Origin: Microthrix sp041394405
GTDB taxonomy: Bacteria > Actinomycetota > Acidimicrobiia > Acidimicrobiales > Microtrichaceae
Length of the DNA: 64,000 nucleotides
Direction: 5' to 3'
Assembly: GCA_041394405.1 (NCBI GenBank)
Contig: JAWKIF010000006.1
Coordinates: 434,001-498,000, forward strand
The translations under genes were made by a program, and so were the position numbers. Every line of letters begins with the position of its first letter. Position 1 is the first letter of the stretch. The notes under the pieces were generated by a model that was given only the letters and a program-made list of their open reading frames with translations, was not told the origin of the DNA and searched no databases. Positions 25,843 through 35,077 of the stretch are shown here, piece by piece.

Positions 25843-28023
25843 GTGACGATGCTGGAGACCACCACGCGCACGCCCACCTCGAGCATCGCCGGAGCACGGG
25901 AATGGGCCCGGCCCCTTGCCCCGTACTCGGGGCCTGCGCTGATTCTGCTGGCGCAGCAGGTCCTCCTGCCCGTCCCGCTGGGCACATTCGCCGCCGGGGC
26001 CCTGGCGGGGCTGGTCACGTCGTTGACGGCCGTGGGGCTGGCGTTGGTGTGGCGGGCCAACCGGGTGGTCAACTTCGCCTCGGGCGACCTGGGCATCGTG
26101 CCGGCCACCTTCGCGGTGCTGCTGGCCGACCAGTGGGGGTGGAACTACTGGGCGTGCGGCGCGGCCGGCCTGTTGACGGCGTTGGTGCTGGGCGTGGCCG
26201 TGGAGGGCCTGGTGGTGCGCCGCTTCTTCGAGGCGCCGCGCGTCTTGCTGACCGTCGCAACCATCGGCCTGGCGCAGCTGCTGGGCTTCGGCGCGCTGAT
26301 CCTGCCCCGGGCCTGGGGGGCCAGCCCGTCGGTGCGGTCCCTCCCCGAGCCGTTTGCGGCGTCGGTGGAGATCGGCGGGGTGATCTTCGACGGTTCCGAC
26401 ATCGTGGCCGTGGTGGTGGTGCCCCTGATGCTCGTGGGGCTGGTGCTGGGCCTCAACCGCACGAGCGTGGGCTTGGCGGTGCGCGCTGCGGCCGACCGCA
26501 GCGTCAGGGCCCTCACCCTGGGCATCCCGGTGAAGCGGTTGCAGAGCCTCATCTGGACCATGGCAACCGTCGGTGCGTTTGCGTCGTTGTTCCTGACGGC
26601 GGGCACGGGCGGCCTCGGGGTGGGGTACGGCACCAGCCTGGGCCTCCTGCTGCGAGCGATTGCGGCGCTGGTCTTGGGACGAATGACCAACCTGGGCGTC
26701 ATCGTCTCGTCCTCGGTGGTGTTGGGCATCCTGGAGCTGGCGGTGCGTTTCCGGACGGGCGATGGAGCGCTGGTAGCGCCGTTGCTGGCCGCCATCATCA
26801 TCGGCGCCCTCTTGCTGCAGCGCCGTGGCATCACCCGTGCCGCCAAGGACGACACCTCGTCGTGGAAGCTGGCCTCCGACGTTCGGCCGGTTCCCGCCGA
26901 GCTGGCGGGTCGGTGGGAGGTCGTGGCGGCTCGCTCCGGCCTCGCCGCGGTGGGCACCGTGGTGCTGATGGTGCTGCCGTTGGTGCTCTCGACCGGGGCG
27001 ATGCTGAAGCTCGGCGCAGTGCTGATTGTGGCCAGCATCGGCGTGTCGCTGGTGATTCTGTCGGGCTGGGCGGGGCAGCTGAGCCTGGGACAGATGGCCT
27101 TTGCCGGCATGGGCGGGGCAACCTTTGCCTGGGCAACCCAGGACCACACCCTCGAACCGACGCTGGCCATCGCGCTGGGGGCCATGGCGGGGGCGGCGGC
27201 GGCGGTGGTGGTGGGGCTGCCGGCCCTGCGCATCCGCGGCGTGTACCTGGCCGTCACCACCCTGGCGCTGGCCCTGGCGTTCTCGTTCGGGGTGCTCGAC
27301 AACGGTTACGTCGATTGGATTCCCACCGACAGCTTCGCCGGCGCCCGTCCGCCGCTGCTGGGCCGCATCCCCATGGAGACGCCGGTCCAGCTCTACCTGC
27401 TGGCGTTGGGGCTGCTGGCCGTCTCGCTCCTGGCCGCGCAGGGCCTGCGCCGTTCGCGGTCCGGGCGGGTGCTGATCGCCATCCGAGAGAACGAGGACGC
27501 CACCCGCTCCTACGGCGTCGCAGTAACCCAGGCCAAGCTGGCCGCCTTTGCCCTCTCGGGGGCCATTGCCGGCGCAGCAGGTGCCGTGTATACGCTGCAC
27601 CAAGGGGCGTTCAAGCAGGCCCTGTTCCTTCCGGAGGAGAGCGTCTCGACGTTCATCGGCGTGGTGGTGGGCGGCCTGGCCAGCCTGCCGGGCGCGGTGA
27701 TCGGGGCGGTGGTGCTGCGGGGCTCGGGCTGGCTGTTGAGCCCACCCTGGAACCTCTTTGCCACCTCGGCGGGTGCGTTGCTGGTGCTGCTGGCCATGCC
27801 CGAGGGCATCGGAGGTGCGCTGGTCCGGCTGCGCGACCTGCTGCTGGTCGGCCTGGCCCGGCGCCGTGGCATTGTGGTGCCGTCGCTGTCGGAGCTGGGC
27901 GATCCGGAGGTCCTGGAGGTTGAGCCCGGCGACACGCGGCCCGACCCAGGCGACCGTCCCGGCGGCAACGGGGCCGACGGGGCTCGGCCGCTCGCCACCC
28001 CGTCGGAGGAGGTGCCGCGGTGA
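25843..28023 (+). CDS. Fused LivH-LivM branched-chain-type ABC transporter permease
   Basis: This single polypeptide of about 726 residues contains both membrane subunits of a branched-chain amino acid (HAAT family) importer. The first half (to about residue 330) is LivH-like, with GLVTSLTAVGLALVWRANRVVNFASGDLG and ALVLGRMTNLGVIVSS. The second half is LivM-like, with VILSGWAGQLSLGQMAFAGMG, the LRIRGVYLAVTTLALALAF segment and RVLIAIRENEDATRSYGVAV. LivH and LivM are normally separate proteins. The frame is open from 25738; GTG 25843 (or ATG 25849) is preferred because GGGGGT lies upstream. The stop overlaps the next start (GTGA). Substrate could be amino acids, urea or other carboxylates. Confidence 0.88.
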   Translation: MTMLETTTRTPTSSIAGAREWARPLAPYSGPALILLAQQVLLPVPLGTFAAGALAGLVTSLTAVGLALVWRANRVVNFASGDLGIVPATFAVLLADQWGWNYWACGAAGLLTALVLGVAVEGLVVRRFFEAPRVLLTVATIGLAQLLGFGALILPRAWGASPSVRSLPEPFAASVEIGGVIFDGSDIVAVVVVPLMLVGLVLGLNRTSVGLAVRAAADRSVRALTLGIPVKRLQSLIWTMATVGAFASLFLTAGTGGLGVGYGTSLGLLLRAIAALVLGRMTNLGVIVSSSVVLGILELAVRFRTGDGALVAPLLAAIIIGALLLQRRGITRAAKDDTSSWKLASDVRPVPAELAGRWEVVAARSGLAAVGTVVLMVLPLVLSTGAMLKLGAVLIVASIGVSLVILSGWAGQLSLGQMAFAGMGGATFAWATQDHTLEPTLAIALGAMAGAAAAVVVGLPALRIRGVYLAVTTLALALAFSFGVLDNGYVDWIPTDSFAGARPPLLGRIPMETPVQLYLLALGLLAVSLLAAQGLRRSRSGRVLIAIRENEDATRSYGVAVTQAKLAAFALSGAIAGAAGAVYTLHQGAFKQALFLPEESVSTFIGVVVGGLASLPGAVIGAVVLRGSGWLLSPPWNLFATSAGALLVLLAMPEGIGGALVRLRDLLLVGLARRRGIVVPSLSELGDPEVLEVEPGDTRPDPGDRPGGNGADGARPLATPSEEVPR

Positions 28024-31000
28024 GTGCCGCTGAGGCTCCGCCAGGCGATGACATCGGCTGGGCGTCGCTGCTCGGCGAGTCGGCGCGCGGGGTCATCCAG
28101 CCCCGCCGGTGGTGGCCATCGTTGCGCCACCCCATCGAGGGCCTGCGCCGAGCGGTGGGCGATGGGCCCCTCAGCGCCCTGGTGGTGCTCTTCGGCCTGA
28201 ACGCCGTGGACGAACTGGACCGCACCGGGTTCGGCATCCTCATCCCCAACATCCGCGACGACCTGGGCATGTCCAACGCCGGAATCCTGGCGCTGGTGGC
28301 GCTCAGCCTGCTGGTGGCGTTCCTGTTGCAGCTCCCCATCGCGGTGGCCGCCGACCGCTATCCGCGGGTGCCCATCGCCATTGCGGGTGCGGTGGCTTGG
28401 GGTGTGTTCTCCCTGTTCACCGGGCTGGCCAACGGTGCGCTGATGCTGGTGATTGCCCGATCGGGTGCGGGCGTGGGCCGGGCGGTGGTGGATCCCACCC
28501 ACAACTCGCTGCTGGCCGACTACTACGCAGTCGATCGGCGCCCCTCGGTGTTCTCGGTGCACCGGGGGGCCAACGTGCTGGGCCAGTTCATCGGTCCGCT
28601 GCTGGCCGGGGGCTTGGCGGCGGCCACGGGCAGCTGGCGCACCCCGTTCTTCGTGTTCATCATTCCCACCGCCGTCTTTGTGGTGTTGGCGTTCCGGCTG
28701 CGTGAGCCGGTGCGTGGCGGCCAGGAACGAAAGGCGGCCGGCGGCGACGACGAACTGAATGCCCTGTCCGAACCGCAGGCCAGCTTTGAGGAAGCGTTCC
28801 GGCTGTGCAACGAAATCCCGTCCCTGCGGAGGCTGTGGTACTCGGTTCCGTTTCTGTCGGTCTCGCTCATCGGCTTCGTCAGCCTGGCCGGCATCCTCTA
28901 CGAGCAGACCTACAACCTGGGCGAGCTGCAGCGTGGCTACCTGGCCGCATCGGTGGAACCGTTCCAGTTCATCGGCCTGGCCGTGGGTGCGGCCATGGGC
29001 ACCAAGTTGTTCCTGCGCGACCCGGCGCTGGTGTTCAAGTTCCTGCGGGTGGTGGCGCTCACCTCCGGGGTGTTTGCGGCGGCGTTCGCCCTGGCGCCCA
29101 CGGTGTGGCTGACCGTCCTGGCGAACATCGCGCTCACGTCGTGCTTGGCCATCATCCTGCCCGGTTTGTTGGCCAGCCTGTCGGTGGCCATTCCGGCGCG
29201 GGCCCGCGCGGTGGGCTTCGCCATCGCCAGCTACTGGGCCATCCCCGGGTTGGCGGTGCTGCCGCTGATCGGGTGGGTGACCGACCGGTTCGGGGCCCGG
29301 TTGGGCATGTTGGTCATGGTTCCGGTACTGGTGATCGGCGGGCTCATCGTCTCCACCGTAGGGGCGACCATTCAGGGTGACATCGCCGACGTGTGGGTGG
29401 GATCGCTCGCCCGGGCCGAGGATGCGCGCGAGCGGTCGGAGGGCCGAGCCAAGCTGCTGGTGGTGCGCGACCTGCACGTGAGCTACGACAACCTCCAGGT
29501 GCTGACCGGCCTGTCCATGGAGGTGGGCGAGGGCGAGGTGGTGGCCCTGCTCGGCACGAACGGCGCCGGCAAGAGCACGCTGCTGGGGGCGATCGCCGGG
29601 TCGGTGCATGCCAGCCGGGGTGCGGTGGTGTTCGACGGGCGCGACATCACCCACGCCCCGCCGCAGGAGATCGCCCACCTTGGCCTCGGCAACATGCCCG
29701 GCGGGCAGGGATCCTTCCCCGGCCTCACCGTGGCGGAGAACCTGCGCACCGCCGGCTGGCTGCTGCGGCACGACCCGGAGCTCTTGGCCAGGCGCATCGA
29801 GGAGGTGTGTGCCCCGTTCCCCGTGTTGGGGGAGCGGCTGGTCGAGCCGGCCGCCAACCTGTCGGGCGGCCAACAGCAGCAGCTGGCGTTGGCCATGGCG
29901 CTGTTGGGGCGGCCACGCCTGCTGATGATCGACGAGCTGTCCCTGGGCCTGGCGCCCGTGGTGGTGGAGGAGCTCGTGGGCCTGGTGCGCCAGGTGGCGG
30001 CCGAGGGAACCACCATCATCCTGGTGGAGCAGTCGGTCAACGTTGCCCTCACCCTGGCCGACCGGGCCATGTTCATGGAGAAGGGCGTGCTGCGCTTCAC
30101 CGGCCCCACCGCCGAGTTGCTGGAGCGTCCGGACCTCCTGCGCTCGGTGTTCCTCGGTCAGGGAGAGCGCGAGCCCGATTCGGCTGACGGCGACGCAGCG
30201 CCGGTTGCGGACATCGTGATGCTGCGGGAGGACGGAGACGAGGCCGGCGCCGCAGGCAAGCCCATCCTGGTGGCCGAGGGCCTGGTGTGCGCCTTCGGCG
30301 GCGTTCGCGCCGTCGACGGGGTGAGCCTGGCCGTGGCGCCGGGAGAGATCCTGGGGCTGATCGGCCCCAACGGGGCGGGCAAGACCACCGTGCTCGATGC
30401 CATCTCCGGGTTCGTTCCGACGGCGGCGGGCACCATCCACCTGGGCGATGTCGATCTCACGGGAAGCCCGGTGGCCCGTCGGGCCTGGGCCGGCCTGGGT
30501 CGCTCATTCCAGGATGCCCGGCTGTTCCCGGGCCTGACCGTCGCCGAGGCCCTCATGTTGGCCCACGAGCGGTGGGTGGAGGTTCGTTCCACCGCAGACG
30601 CCGTCCTGCGCACCCCACCGCTGGTGCTGTCGGAATGGCGGGTGCGCCGGGCCACCGACGAGCTGATCGAGCGCTTCGGCCTGGGCGACTATCGCGACAA
30701 GTTCGTGGGCGAGCTGTCCACCGGCTCGCGCCGCATCGTCGACCTGGCTGCGGTGGTGGCCCAGCGGCCGGCGGTGGTGATGCTGGACGAGCCGTCCTCG
30801 GGCATCGCGCAGCGAGAGACCGAGGCGCTCGGCCCCCTGCTGGCGCAGCTTCGCGACGACCTGGGCTGCGCCCTGGTGATCGTCGAGCACGACATGCCGC
30901 TGCTGTCGGGCGTGGCCGACCGCTTGGTGGCACTCGAGACGGGACGGGTGGTCACGACGGGCCCACCGAGTCAGGTGCTGACCCACCCCGAGGTGGTGGC

Positions 31001-31082
31001 CAGCTACCTGGGCGGCAGCCCCGAACTGATCGCCCGATCAGGGCAGCCCAACGAGACCGAACCCGAGGGGGCACCATCGTGA
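28020..31082 (+). CDS. MFS transporter fused to two ABC ATPases (LivF-like and LivG-like), 1020 aa
   Basis: Three modules are in one open frame. Residues about 55-460 form a 12-helix major facilitator domain (AVDELDRTGFGILIPNIRDD, VAADRYPRVPIAI, VGRAVVDPTHNSLLADYY). Residues about 475-720 are a LivF-like ATPase with Walker A LLGTNGAGKST, signature LSGGQQQQLALAMALL and Walker B LLMIDELSLGL. Residues about 745-1005 are a LivG-like ATPase with Walker A LIGPNGAGKTT, atypical signature LSTGSRRIVDLA and Walker B VVMLDEPSSGI. It overlaps the fused LivH-LivM permease gene and precedes a binding protein, so the ATPases very probably power that importer. What the MFS module adds (a second substrate path, export or scaffolding) is unknown. 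No break suggests an artefact. Confidence 0.9.
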   Translation: MSAAEAPPGDDIGWASLLGESARGVIQPRRWWPSLRHPIEGLRRAVGDGPLSALVVLFGLNAVDELDRTGFGILIPNIRDDLGMSNAGILALVALSLLVAFLLQLPIAVAADRYPRVPIAIAGAVAWGVFSLFTGLANGALMLVIARSGAGVGRAVVDPTHNSLLADYYAVDRRPSVFSVHRGANVLGQFIGPLLAGGLAAATGSWRTPFFVFIIPTAVFVVLAFRLREPVRGGQERKAAGGDDELNALSEPQASFEEAFRLCNEIPSLRRLWYSVPFLSVSLIGFVSLAGILYEQTYNLGELQRGYLAASVEPFQFIGLAVGAAMGTKLFLRDPALVFKFLRVVALTSGVFAAAFALAPTVWLTVLANIALTSCLAIILPGLLASLSVAIPARARAVGFAIASYWAIPGLAVLPLIGWVTDRFGARLGMLVMVPVLVIGGLIVSTVGATIQGDIADVWVGSLARAEDARERSEGRAKLLVVRDLHVSYDNLQVLTGLSMEVGEGEVVALLGTNGAGKSTLLGAIAGSVHASRGAVVFDGRDITHAPPQEIAHLGLGNMPGGQGSFPGLTVAENLRTAGWLLRHDPELLARRIEEVCAPFPVLGERLVEPAANLSGGQQQQLALAMALLGRPRLLMIDELSLGLAPVVVEELVGLVRQVAAEGTTIILVEQSVNVALTLADRAMFMEKGVLRFTGPTAELLERPDLLRSVFLGQGEREPDSADGDAAPVADIVMLREDGDEAGAAGKPILVAEGLVCAFGGVRAVDGVSLAVAPGEILGLIGPNGAGKTTVLDAISGFVPTAAGTIHLGDVDLTGSPVARRAWAGLGRSFQDARLFPGLTVAEALMLAHERWVEVRSTADAVLRTPPLVLSEWRVRRATDELIERFGLGDYRDKFVGELSTGSRRIVDLAAVVAQRPAVVMLDEPSSGIAQRETEALGPLLAQLRDDLGCALVIVEHDMPLLSGVADRLVALETGRVVTTGPPSQVLTHPEVVASYLGGSPELIARSGQPNETEPEGAPS

Positions 31083-31116
31083 ACGGCCGAAGCGACAACA
31101 CCCAGGGGGACCTTCG

Positions 31117-32904
31117 ATGAACGGGCTCGACGAAGCTGAGGGGGCGGCGGGCCATCGGCACGCCGGGGGTACGGGGCCCAGCCCCTTTGCCCGCTGGGGG
31201 CCGATGTTCACCATCCTGGCTGCGCTGGGCGTGGTGGCGGGCATCGTCTTGATCGCCGAGCCGATCGACGACCAGCAGGCGGCCGGGCCGGAGGAGGCTG
31301 CCAGCCGGGGAGCGGAGGACACCACCGACCTCGAGTTGCCACCCGGCGTGATGACCTACGAGCAGGCCAAGGCCGACGGCACCATCGACGACTTCGACTT
31401 CGGGGATCGATGCGACCCCGACACCGGCACGCTGGCCCTTCCCCTCGCCCCCCAGCAGAACTGCTTCGCCAAGTTCACCGGGGACAACGGTGGCGCGACT
31501 GCGCCGGGGGTGACGGAGGATTCGATCAAGGTGGTGGCGTACCTCAACCAGCCGGGTGACCCCATCCTCGAGTTCATCTACGGACAAATCGGGCTCAACC
31601 CGGAACCGGGCGATGCGGAGGCGACCTATGCCAACTTCAACGAGATCTTCGCCAACTACTACGAGTTCTACGGGCGACAGGTAGAGCTCATCCCCTACAC
31701 CGCCACCGGCAACATCTCCGACTCGGTGGCGGCCACGGCCGATGCCGAGACCATCGTGCGCGACCTCCAACCCTTTGCCGTGGTGAACGGCCCGCAACTG
31801 ACGAACGCCTTCGCCGACACCGTGTCGGCCAACGGCGTGCTGTGCGTGGGCTGCGCCACCGAAGGAGACGACTGGTTTGTCGACCGAGACCCCTACCAGT
31901 GGGGCGTCCAGAAGACGCTGGATCAGAACCTGGTGTTCGTTGCGGAGTATCTGGGCAAGCGGCTCTTTGGCAGGCCCGCCAAGCATGCGGGTGGTCCCCT
32001 GCAGGACCAGCCCCGCAAGATCGGGCTCATCGCCGCCCAAACGGCCGAGGGCAACAGCGACGTCCTGGATCGCTTCGAGGCGACACTCAAGGACGACTTC
32101 GATGCCGAATTCGCCAACGTGCAGCTCTACGACGACCCGCTGGCCCTCAGCAACACCGGGCGGGCCATGCTCAGCCAGTTCAAGTCCGAGGGCATCACCA
32201 CCATCCTGTTTGTCGGCGACCCCGTCGCACCGCAGACGCTTACCCGCATCGCCACCGAGCAGGACTATTTCCCCGAATGGATCACCAGCGGCTCCACCCT
32301 GGTCGAGAACAACGTCTTCAGCCGCACCTACGACCAAGAGCAGTGGGCCCATGCCTTCGGCCCCACCAGCCTGTTTCCCCGGGTCACCGGCGGCCTCGGC
32401 AGCCCCGTCGGCCTCCACAAGTGGTATTTCGGTGACGATCCTCCCGGCGGCGCTGCGTCCCTGCTGACGGTGCCCAACCTGCAGGTGCTCTTCGGGGCCC
32501 TCCAGGGAGCAGGGCCGGACCTCACCGCCGAGCGCTTTCGCGACGTGCTGTTTGCCTCACCGATCCTGCCGTCCTCGCCCATCGCCCCACAGGTGAGCTT
32601 CGGCAACCGAGGGTTCTTCCCCAACTCGGACTATGTTGCGCTGGACGACATGACCGAGATCTCCTGGGACCCCGACCTGGTCGCTCCCGACGAGGGAGGG
32701 GAGGAGGGCACCGGCGCCTGGGTGTTCTCCGACGGCGGCAAGCGCTACCTGCCCGGCGAATGGCCCGACGACGAGCCCCACGTGTTCGAGTCGGACACGG
32801 GTGTTGCCTCCTTCGAGGAATTCCCCGACACGGCGGTGAAGCCCCCTGATGACTGGGCACCCATCGCCGGCCCGCGCACGGGCAAGACCTTCGGCGAGGA
32901 GTAG
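31117..32904 (+). CDS. Membrane-anchored branched-chain-type ABC substrate-binding protein
   Basis: The 595-residue protein has a cytoplasmic N-terminus, one membrane helix (FTILAALGVVAGIVLIAEP) and a large extracytoplasmic Peripla_BP_6-like domain. Segments such as VTEDSIKVVAYLNQPGDPI, VVNGPQLTNAFADTVSANGV and KIGLIAAQTAEGNSDVLDRFE fit a LivJ/AmiC-type two-lobed fold. It lacks a lipobox cysteine, so the uncleaved helix rather than a lipid holds it at the membrane. This is longer than typical binding proteins (about 400 residues). It is the third gene of the importer locus, 34 bp behind the MFS-ABC fusion, with GGGGGA before the ATG. The ligand is unknown. Confidence 0.85.
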   Translation: MNGLDEAEGAAGHRHAGGTGPSPFARWGPMFTILAALGVVAGIVLIAEPIDDQQAAGPEEAASRGAEDTTDLELPPGVMTYEQAKADGTIDDFDFGDRCDPDTGTLALPLAPQQNCFAKFTGDNGGATAPGVTEDSIKVVAYLNQPGDPILEFIYGQIGLNPEPGDAEATYANFNEIFANYYEFYGRQVELIPYTATGNISDSVAATADAETIVRDLQPFAVVNGPQLTNAFADTVSANGVLCVGCATEGDDWFVDRDPYQWGVQKTLDQNLVFVAEYLGKRLFGRPAKHAGGPLQDQPRKIGLIAAQTAEGNSDVLDRFEATLKDDFDAEFANVQLYDDPLALSNTGRAMLSQFKSEGITTILFVGDPVAPQTLTRIATEQDYFPEWITSGSTLVENNVFSRTYDQEQWAHAFGPTSLFPRVTGGLGSPVGLHKWYFGDDPPGGAASLLTVPNLQVLFGALQGAGPDLTAERFRDVLFASPILPSSPIAPQVSFGNRGFFPNSDYVALDDMTEISWDPDLVAPDEGGEEGTGAWVFSDGGKRYLPGEWPDDEPHVFESDTGVASFEEFPDTAVKPPDDWAPIAGPRTGKTFGEE

Positions 32905-32920
32905 CTGAGCCGGCGAACTC

Positions 32921-32958
32921 GGGTCATCTGCCGTTGCCCTGACACCCGAAGATGACCC
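32921..32958. terminator. Inverted repeat between convergent genes
   Basis: GGGTCATCT / AGATGACCC form 9-bp arms with a 20-nt loop. An alternative pairing TCGGGT / ACCCGA lies within. It sits between the convergent binding-protein and PAC2 genes and may serve as a terminator for either direction. Confidence 0.4.
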
Positions 32959-32979
32959 CAGTTGGGCCTGGTCGGGCGC

Positions 32980-33861
32980 TCAGCCGTCGTCCTGGTCGCG
33001 CAGGAACTCCTGAAATTCGGCCGCCAGCTCGTCGCCGCTTGGCAGGTTGCCCTCGTCCATCAGCACCCCGTCCGGGCTCTGGCCCTCGTCCCAGGCCTGC
33101 TCCAGTTGCTCCACGAGCGGCTGATGCTCGGGGTTCGATTCGAGCAGCGAGTCGAGCCGGAGCCGGCTGGCCTTCACCTCGGCCTCCATGCCCTCAAGGT
33201 CGAAGCTGAGCCCACCCTGGGTGATGGTGCCCTCCACCAGCGCCTTGGCTGCCTCCGGAGAGGGCAGGTTGGACGCATAATGCGGCACCTGGGCCCACAG
33301 GCCAAAGGCGGGGATGCCGGCAGCGTTGAACTCCTCATCCAGCGCGGCAAACACGCCGGCGGGAACCTCGAGGGTGCCTCGCTGCAACCCGGTCAACTCG
33401 TCGGACACGTCCTGCGAGGTGGTGGTGACGGAGAGGCGGCTGGGGCGGGTGTGGGGCACGGGGGCCGGATAGGCGCCCAGGCCGATCACCCGCTTGACGT
33501 CGAAGCCGAGGGCCAGCTCCACCGCCGCACTGACGAATGACCGCCACAAGCGATCCGGCTCGACGCCGGTCAGGAACAACACGTCGTTGCCGTCGGCGTC
33601 GGTGCCACCGCTCAGCTCGATGGCCGGCCAGTCCAGGTCGGTTACCACGCCGGCCAGCAGATGCATCACGGGGCGACGGGCCCGATAGTCCACCAGCTCG
33701 TCGGTGGAGAACGTTGCCAGGGTGGAGATGTTGGCCTGACCGGACATGGTCTCCGCCGCCGTTTCGGCGGCGCCGCCGGCGTCGATCCAGCCGTCGAGGG
33801 CCACGATCAGCGTCGGTTCGTTCAGCTCGGGGTGGACGTGTACCTCAACCAACTCGCTCAT
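32980..33861 (-). CDS. PAC2 family protein (proteasome-assembly-chaperone-like)
   Basis: The 293-residue protein shows the PAC2 pattern: an N-terminal strand followed by PTLIVALDGWIDAGGAAETAAETM, then DYRARRPVMHL, FLTGVEPDRLWRSFVSAAVELAL, VIGLGAYPAPVPHTRP and an alpha-helical C-terminal half. PAC2 homologs are widespread in actinobacteria, where their function is not settled. The ATG at 33861 overlaps the stop of the phosphotransferase gene (ATGA), so the two are co-translated. No proteasome genes are in the window. Confidence 0.88.
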   Translation of the reverse strand: MSELVEVHVHPELNEPTLIVALDGWIDAGGAAETAAETMSGQANISTLATFSTDELVDYRARRPVMHLLAGVVTDLDWPAIELSGGTDADGNDVLFLTGVEPDRLWRSFVSAAVELALGFDVKRVIGLGAYPAPVPHTRPSRLSVTTTSQDVSDELTGLQRGTLEVPAGVFAALDEEFNAAGIPAFGLWAQVPHYASNLPSPEAAKALVEGTITQGGLSFDLEGMEAEVKASRLRLDSLLESNPEHQPLVEQLEQAWDEGQSPDGVLMDEGNLPSGDELAAEFQEFLRDQDDG

Positions 33862-34997
33862 GTGGTCTGCTCCAGTGCGCTGTAGGCCAGCGCCTCGATG
33901 CCTTCGATCATGGTGCGGAATCCCTCGGCACCCTCGCGGCCCGCTTCCCCCATAGACCCACCCGCGTAGCGGGCGTAGACGCCGGCGATGATGCACCCCA
34001 GCTTCCAGTAGCCGAACGCCATGTAGTAGTCGATGGCCGACAGGTCCAGGTTGGAGACTTGGCGGTAGGCGTCCAGGAGCTCGGCCCGGCGGGGGAACCC
34101 CGGCAGCCCCACGGTGGACACCTGGGGCATGGCCGCGGCATCACCCGGATCGGGCCAGTAGCACAGCAACAGCCCCACGTCGGCCAAGGGGTCCCCCAGC
34201 GTGCAGATCTCCCAGTCCAGTACGGCGATCACCGAACCGTCGGGGCCAAGCATGGTGTTGTCGAGGCGGTAGTCGCCGTGCACGATGGTGGCGGCCTGCT
34301 GGGGCGGGACCTGCGCCAACAGCCGCCGGTGGAGCGCTCCCAGGTCGGGCAGCGAACCGGGAGCCACCTGAGTGCGGCTCTGTTCGAACTGGCGGTTCCA
34401 CCGCTTCAGCTGGCGCTGGAGATACTCCTCCTTGCGGCCCAGTTCGCCGAGCCCCACGGCGTCCACGTCCACCGCATGGATGCGGCCCAACACCTCAACG
34501 AGCGACTCGCCGGCGCGTGCCCGCTGCGCCTCGCTGAGCGTCTCGGCGACGGTGTGGTCACGCACCACCACGCCGTCGACGTAGTCCATGACGTAGAAGG
34601 GCGCACCGTTGACGGAGTCGTCGGAGCTGAGGCCCACCACGGGGGGAACGGGCACGTCGGTCGGTCCGAGTGCCGAGATGATGGCGTGCTCGCGGCTCAT
34701 GTCGTGGGCCGTGGCCAGCACCTGGCCCAGCGGTGGGCGACGCAGCACCCAGCGCCCACCTGCGGCGTCGGTGACCAGGTAGGTGAGGTTGGAGTGCCCC
34801 CCGGTGATCTGCGAGTAGGAGAGCGGCGGCTGAAGCCCATCGATGTGGGCAGCCAGCCACGGGGCGACCTCGTCGGGGTTGATGCCGGCGGGAGTCTCGC
34901 TGGTGTCGCCTGTGCTCTGGCCGCTCTCGCTCAACTGCCACGCTCCCACGCGTCGATACCGATACCCGCCGGCCTCCCGGGCGGGTCGTTCGACCAC
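33858..34997 (-). CDS. Aminoglycoside-phosphotransferase-fold (APH) family protein
   Basis: The protein of up to 379 residues has the kinase-like APH fold: nucleotide-loop region GGHSNLTYLVTDAAGGRWVLRRPP, catalytic loop IVHGDYRLDNTML, and metal-binding VLDWEICTLGDPLADVGLLL. This subgroup (with GDYRLDN and WEICTLGDP) resembles the ACAD10/11-like phosphotransferases, which act on hydroxyacyl-CoA substrates, rather than antibiotic kinases. A resistance role should not be assumed. The GTG at 34997 is the longest start; alignment expectations would also allow a start up to 25 codons later. It is co-transcribed with the PAC2 gene and divergent from the thioredoxin gene. Confidence 0.82.
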   Translation of the reverse strand: MVERPAREAGGYRYRRVGAWQLSESGQSTGDTSETPAGINPDEVAPWLAAHIDGLQPPLSYSQITGGHSNLTYLVTDAAGGRWVLRRPPLGQVLATAHDMSREHAIISALGPTDVPVPPVVGLSSDDSVNGAPFYVMDYVDGVVVRDHTVAETLSEAQRARAGESLVEVLGRIHAVDVDAVGLGELGRKEEYLQRQLKRWNRQFEQSRTQVAPGSLPDLGALHRRLLAQVPPQQAATIVHGDYRLDNTMLGPDGSVIAVLDWEICTLGDPLADVGLLLCYWPDPGDAAAMPQVSTVGLPGFPRRAELLDAYRQVSNLDLSAIDYYMAFGYWKLGCIIAGVYARYAGGSMGEAGREGAEGFRTMIEGIEALAYSALEQTT

Positions 34998-35033
34998 GCT
35001 ACCGCCTGGGGTGGGTCGGGCCGCTGCCGGTCC

Positions 35034-35039
35034 TATGAT
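35034..35039 (+). promoter_or_regulatory. -10-like box before the thioredoxin gene
   Basis: TATGAT lies 38 bp before the ATG at 35078, with no clear -35 element 16-18 bp upstream. The region is shared with the divergent phosphotransferase gene. Confidence 0.35.
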
Positions 35040-35077
35040 GCGACGAGACCACCGAACGGCGAGAGAAGAGAGCCCTC

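Noticed and set aside
25486..30440. Minus-strand open frames of 705 and 976 codons opposite the importer locus
   Set aside because: Low-complexity Gln/Arg/His-rich translations, antisense to well-defined transporter domains.
31079..31120. A 14-codon frame between the MFS-ABC gene and the binding-protein gene
   Set aside because: It starts on the overlapping GTG at the upstream stop and ends on the next start; no ribosome-binding site of its own, most likely just the intergenic junction.
33858..34997. Aminoglycoside resistance kinase
   Set aside because: The fold is APH-like but the motif variants (GDYRLDN, WEICTLGDP) fit the metabolic ACAD10/11-like group.
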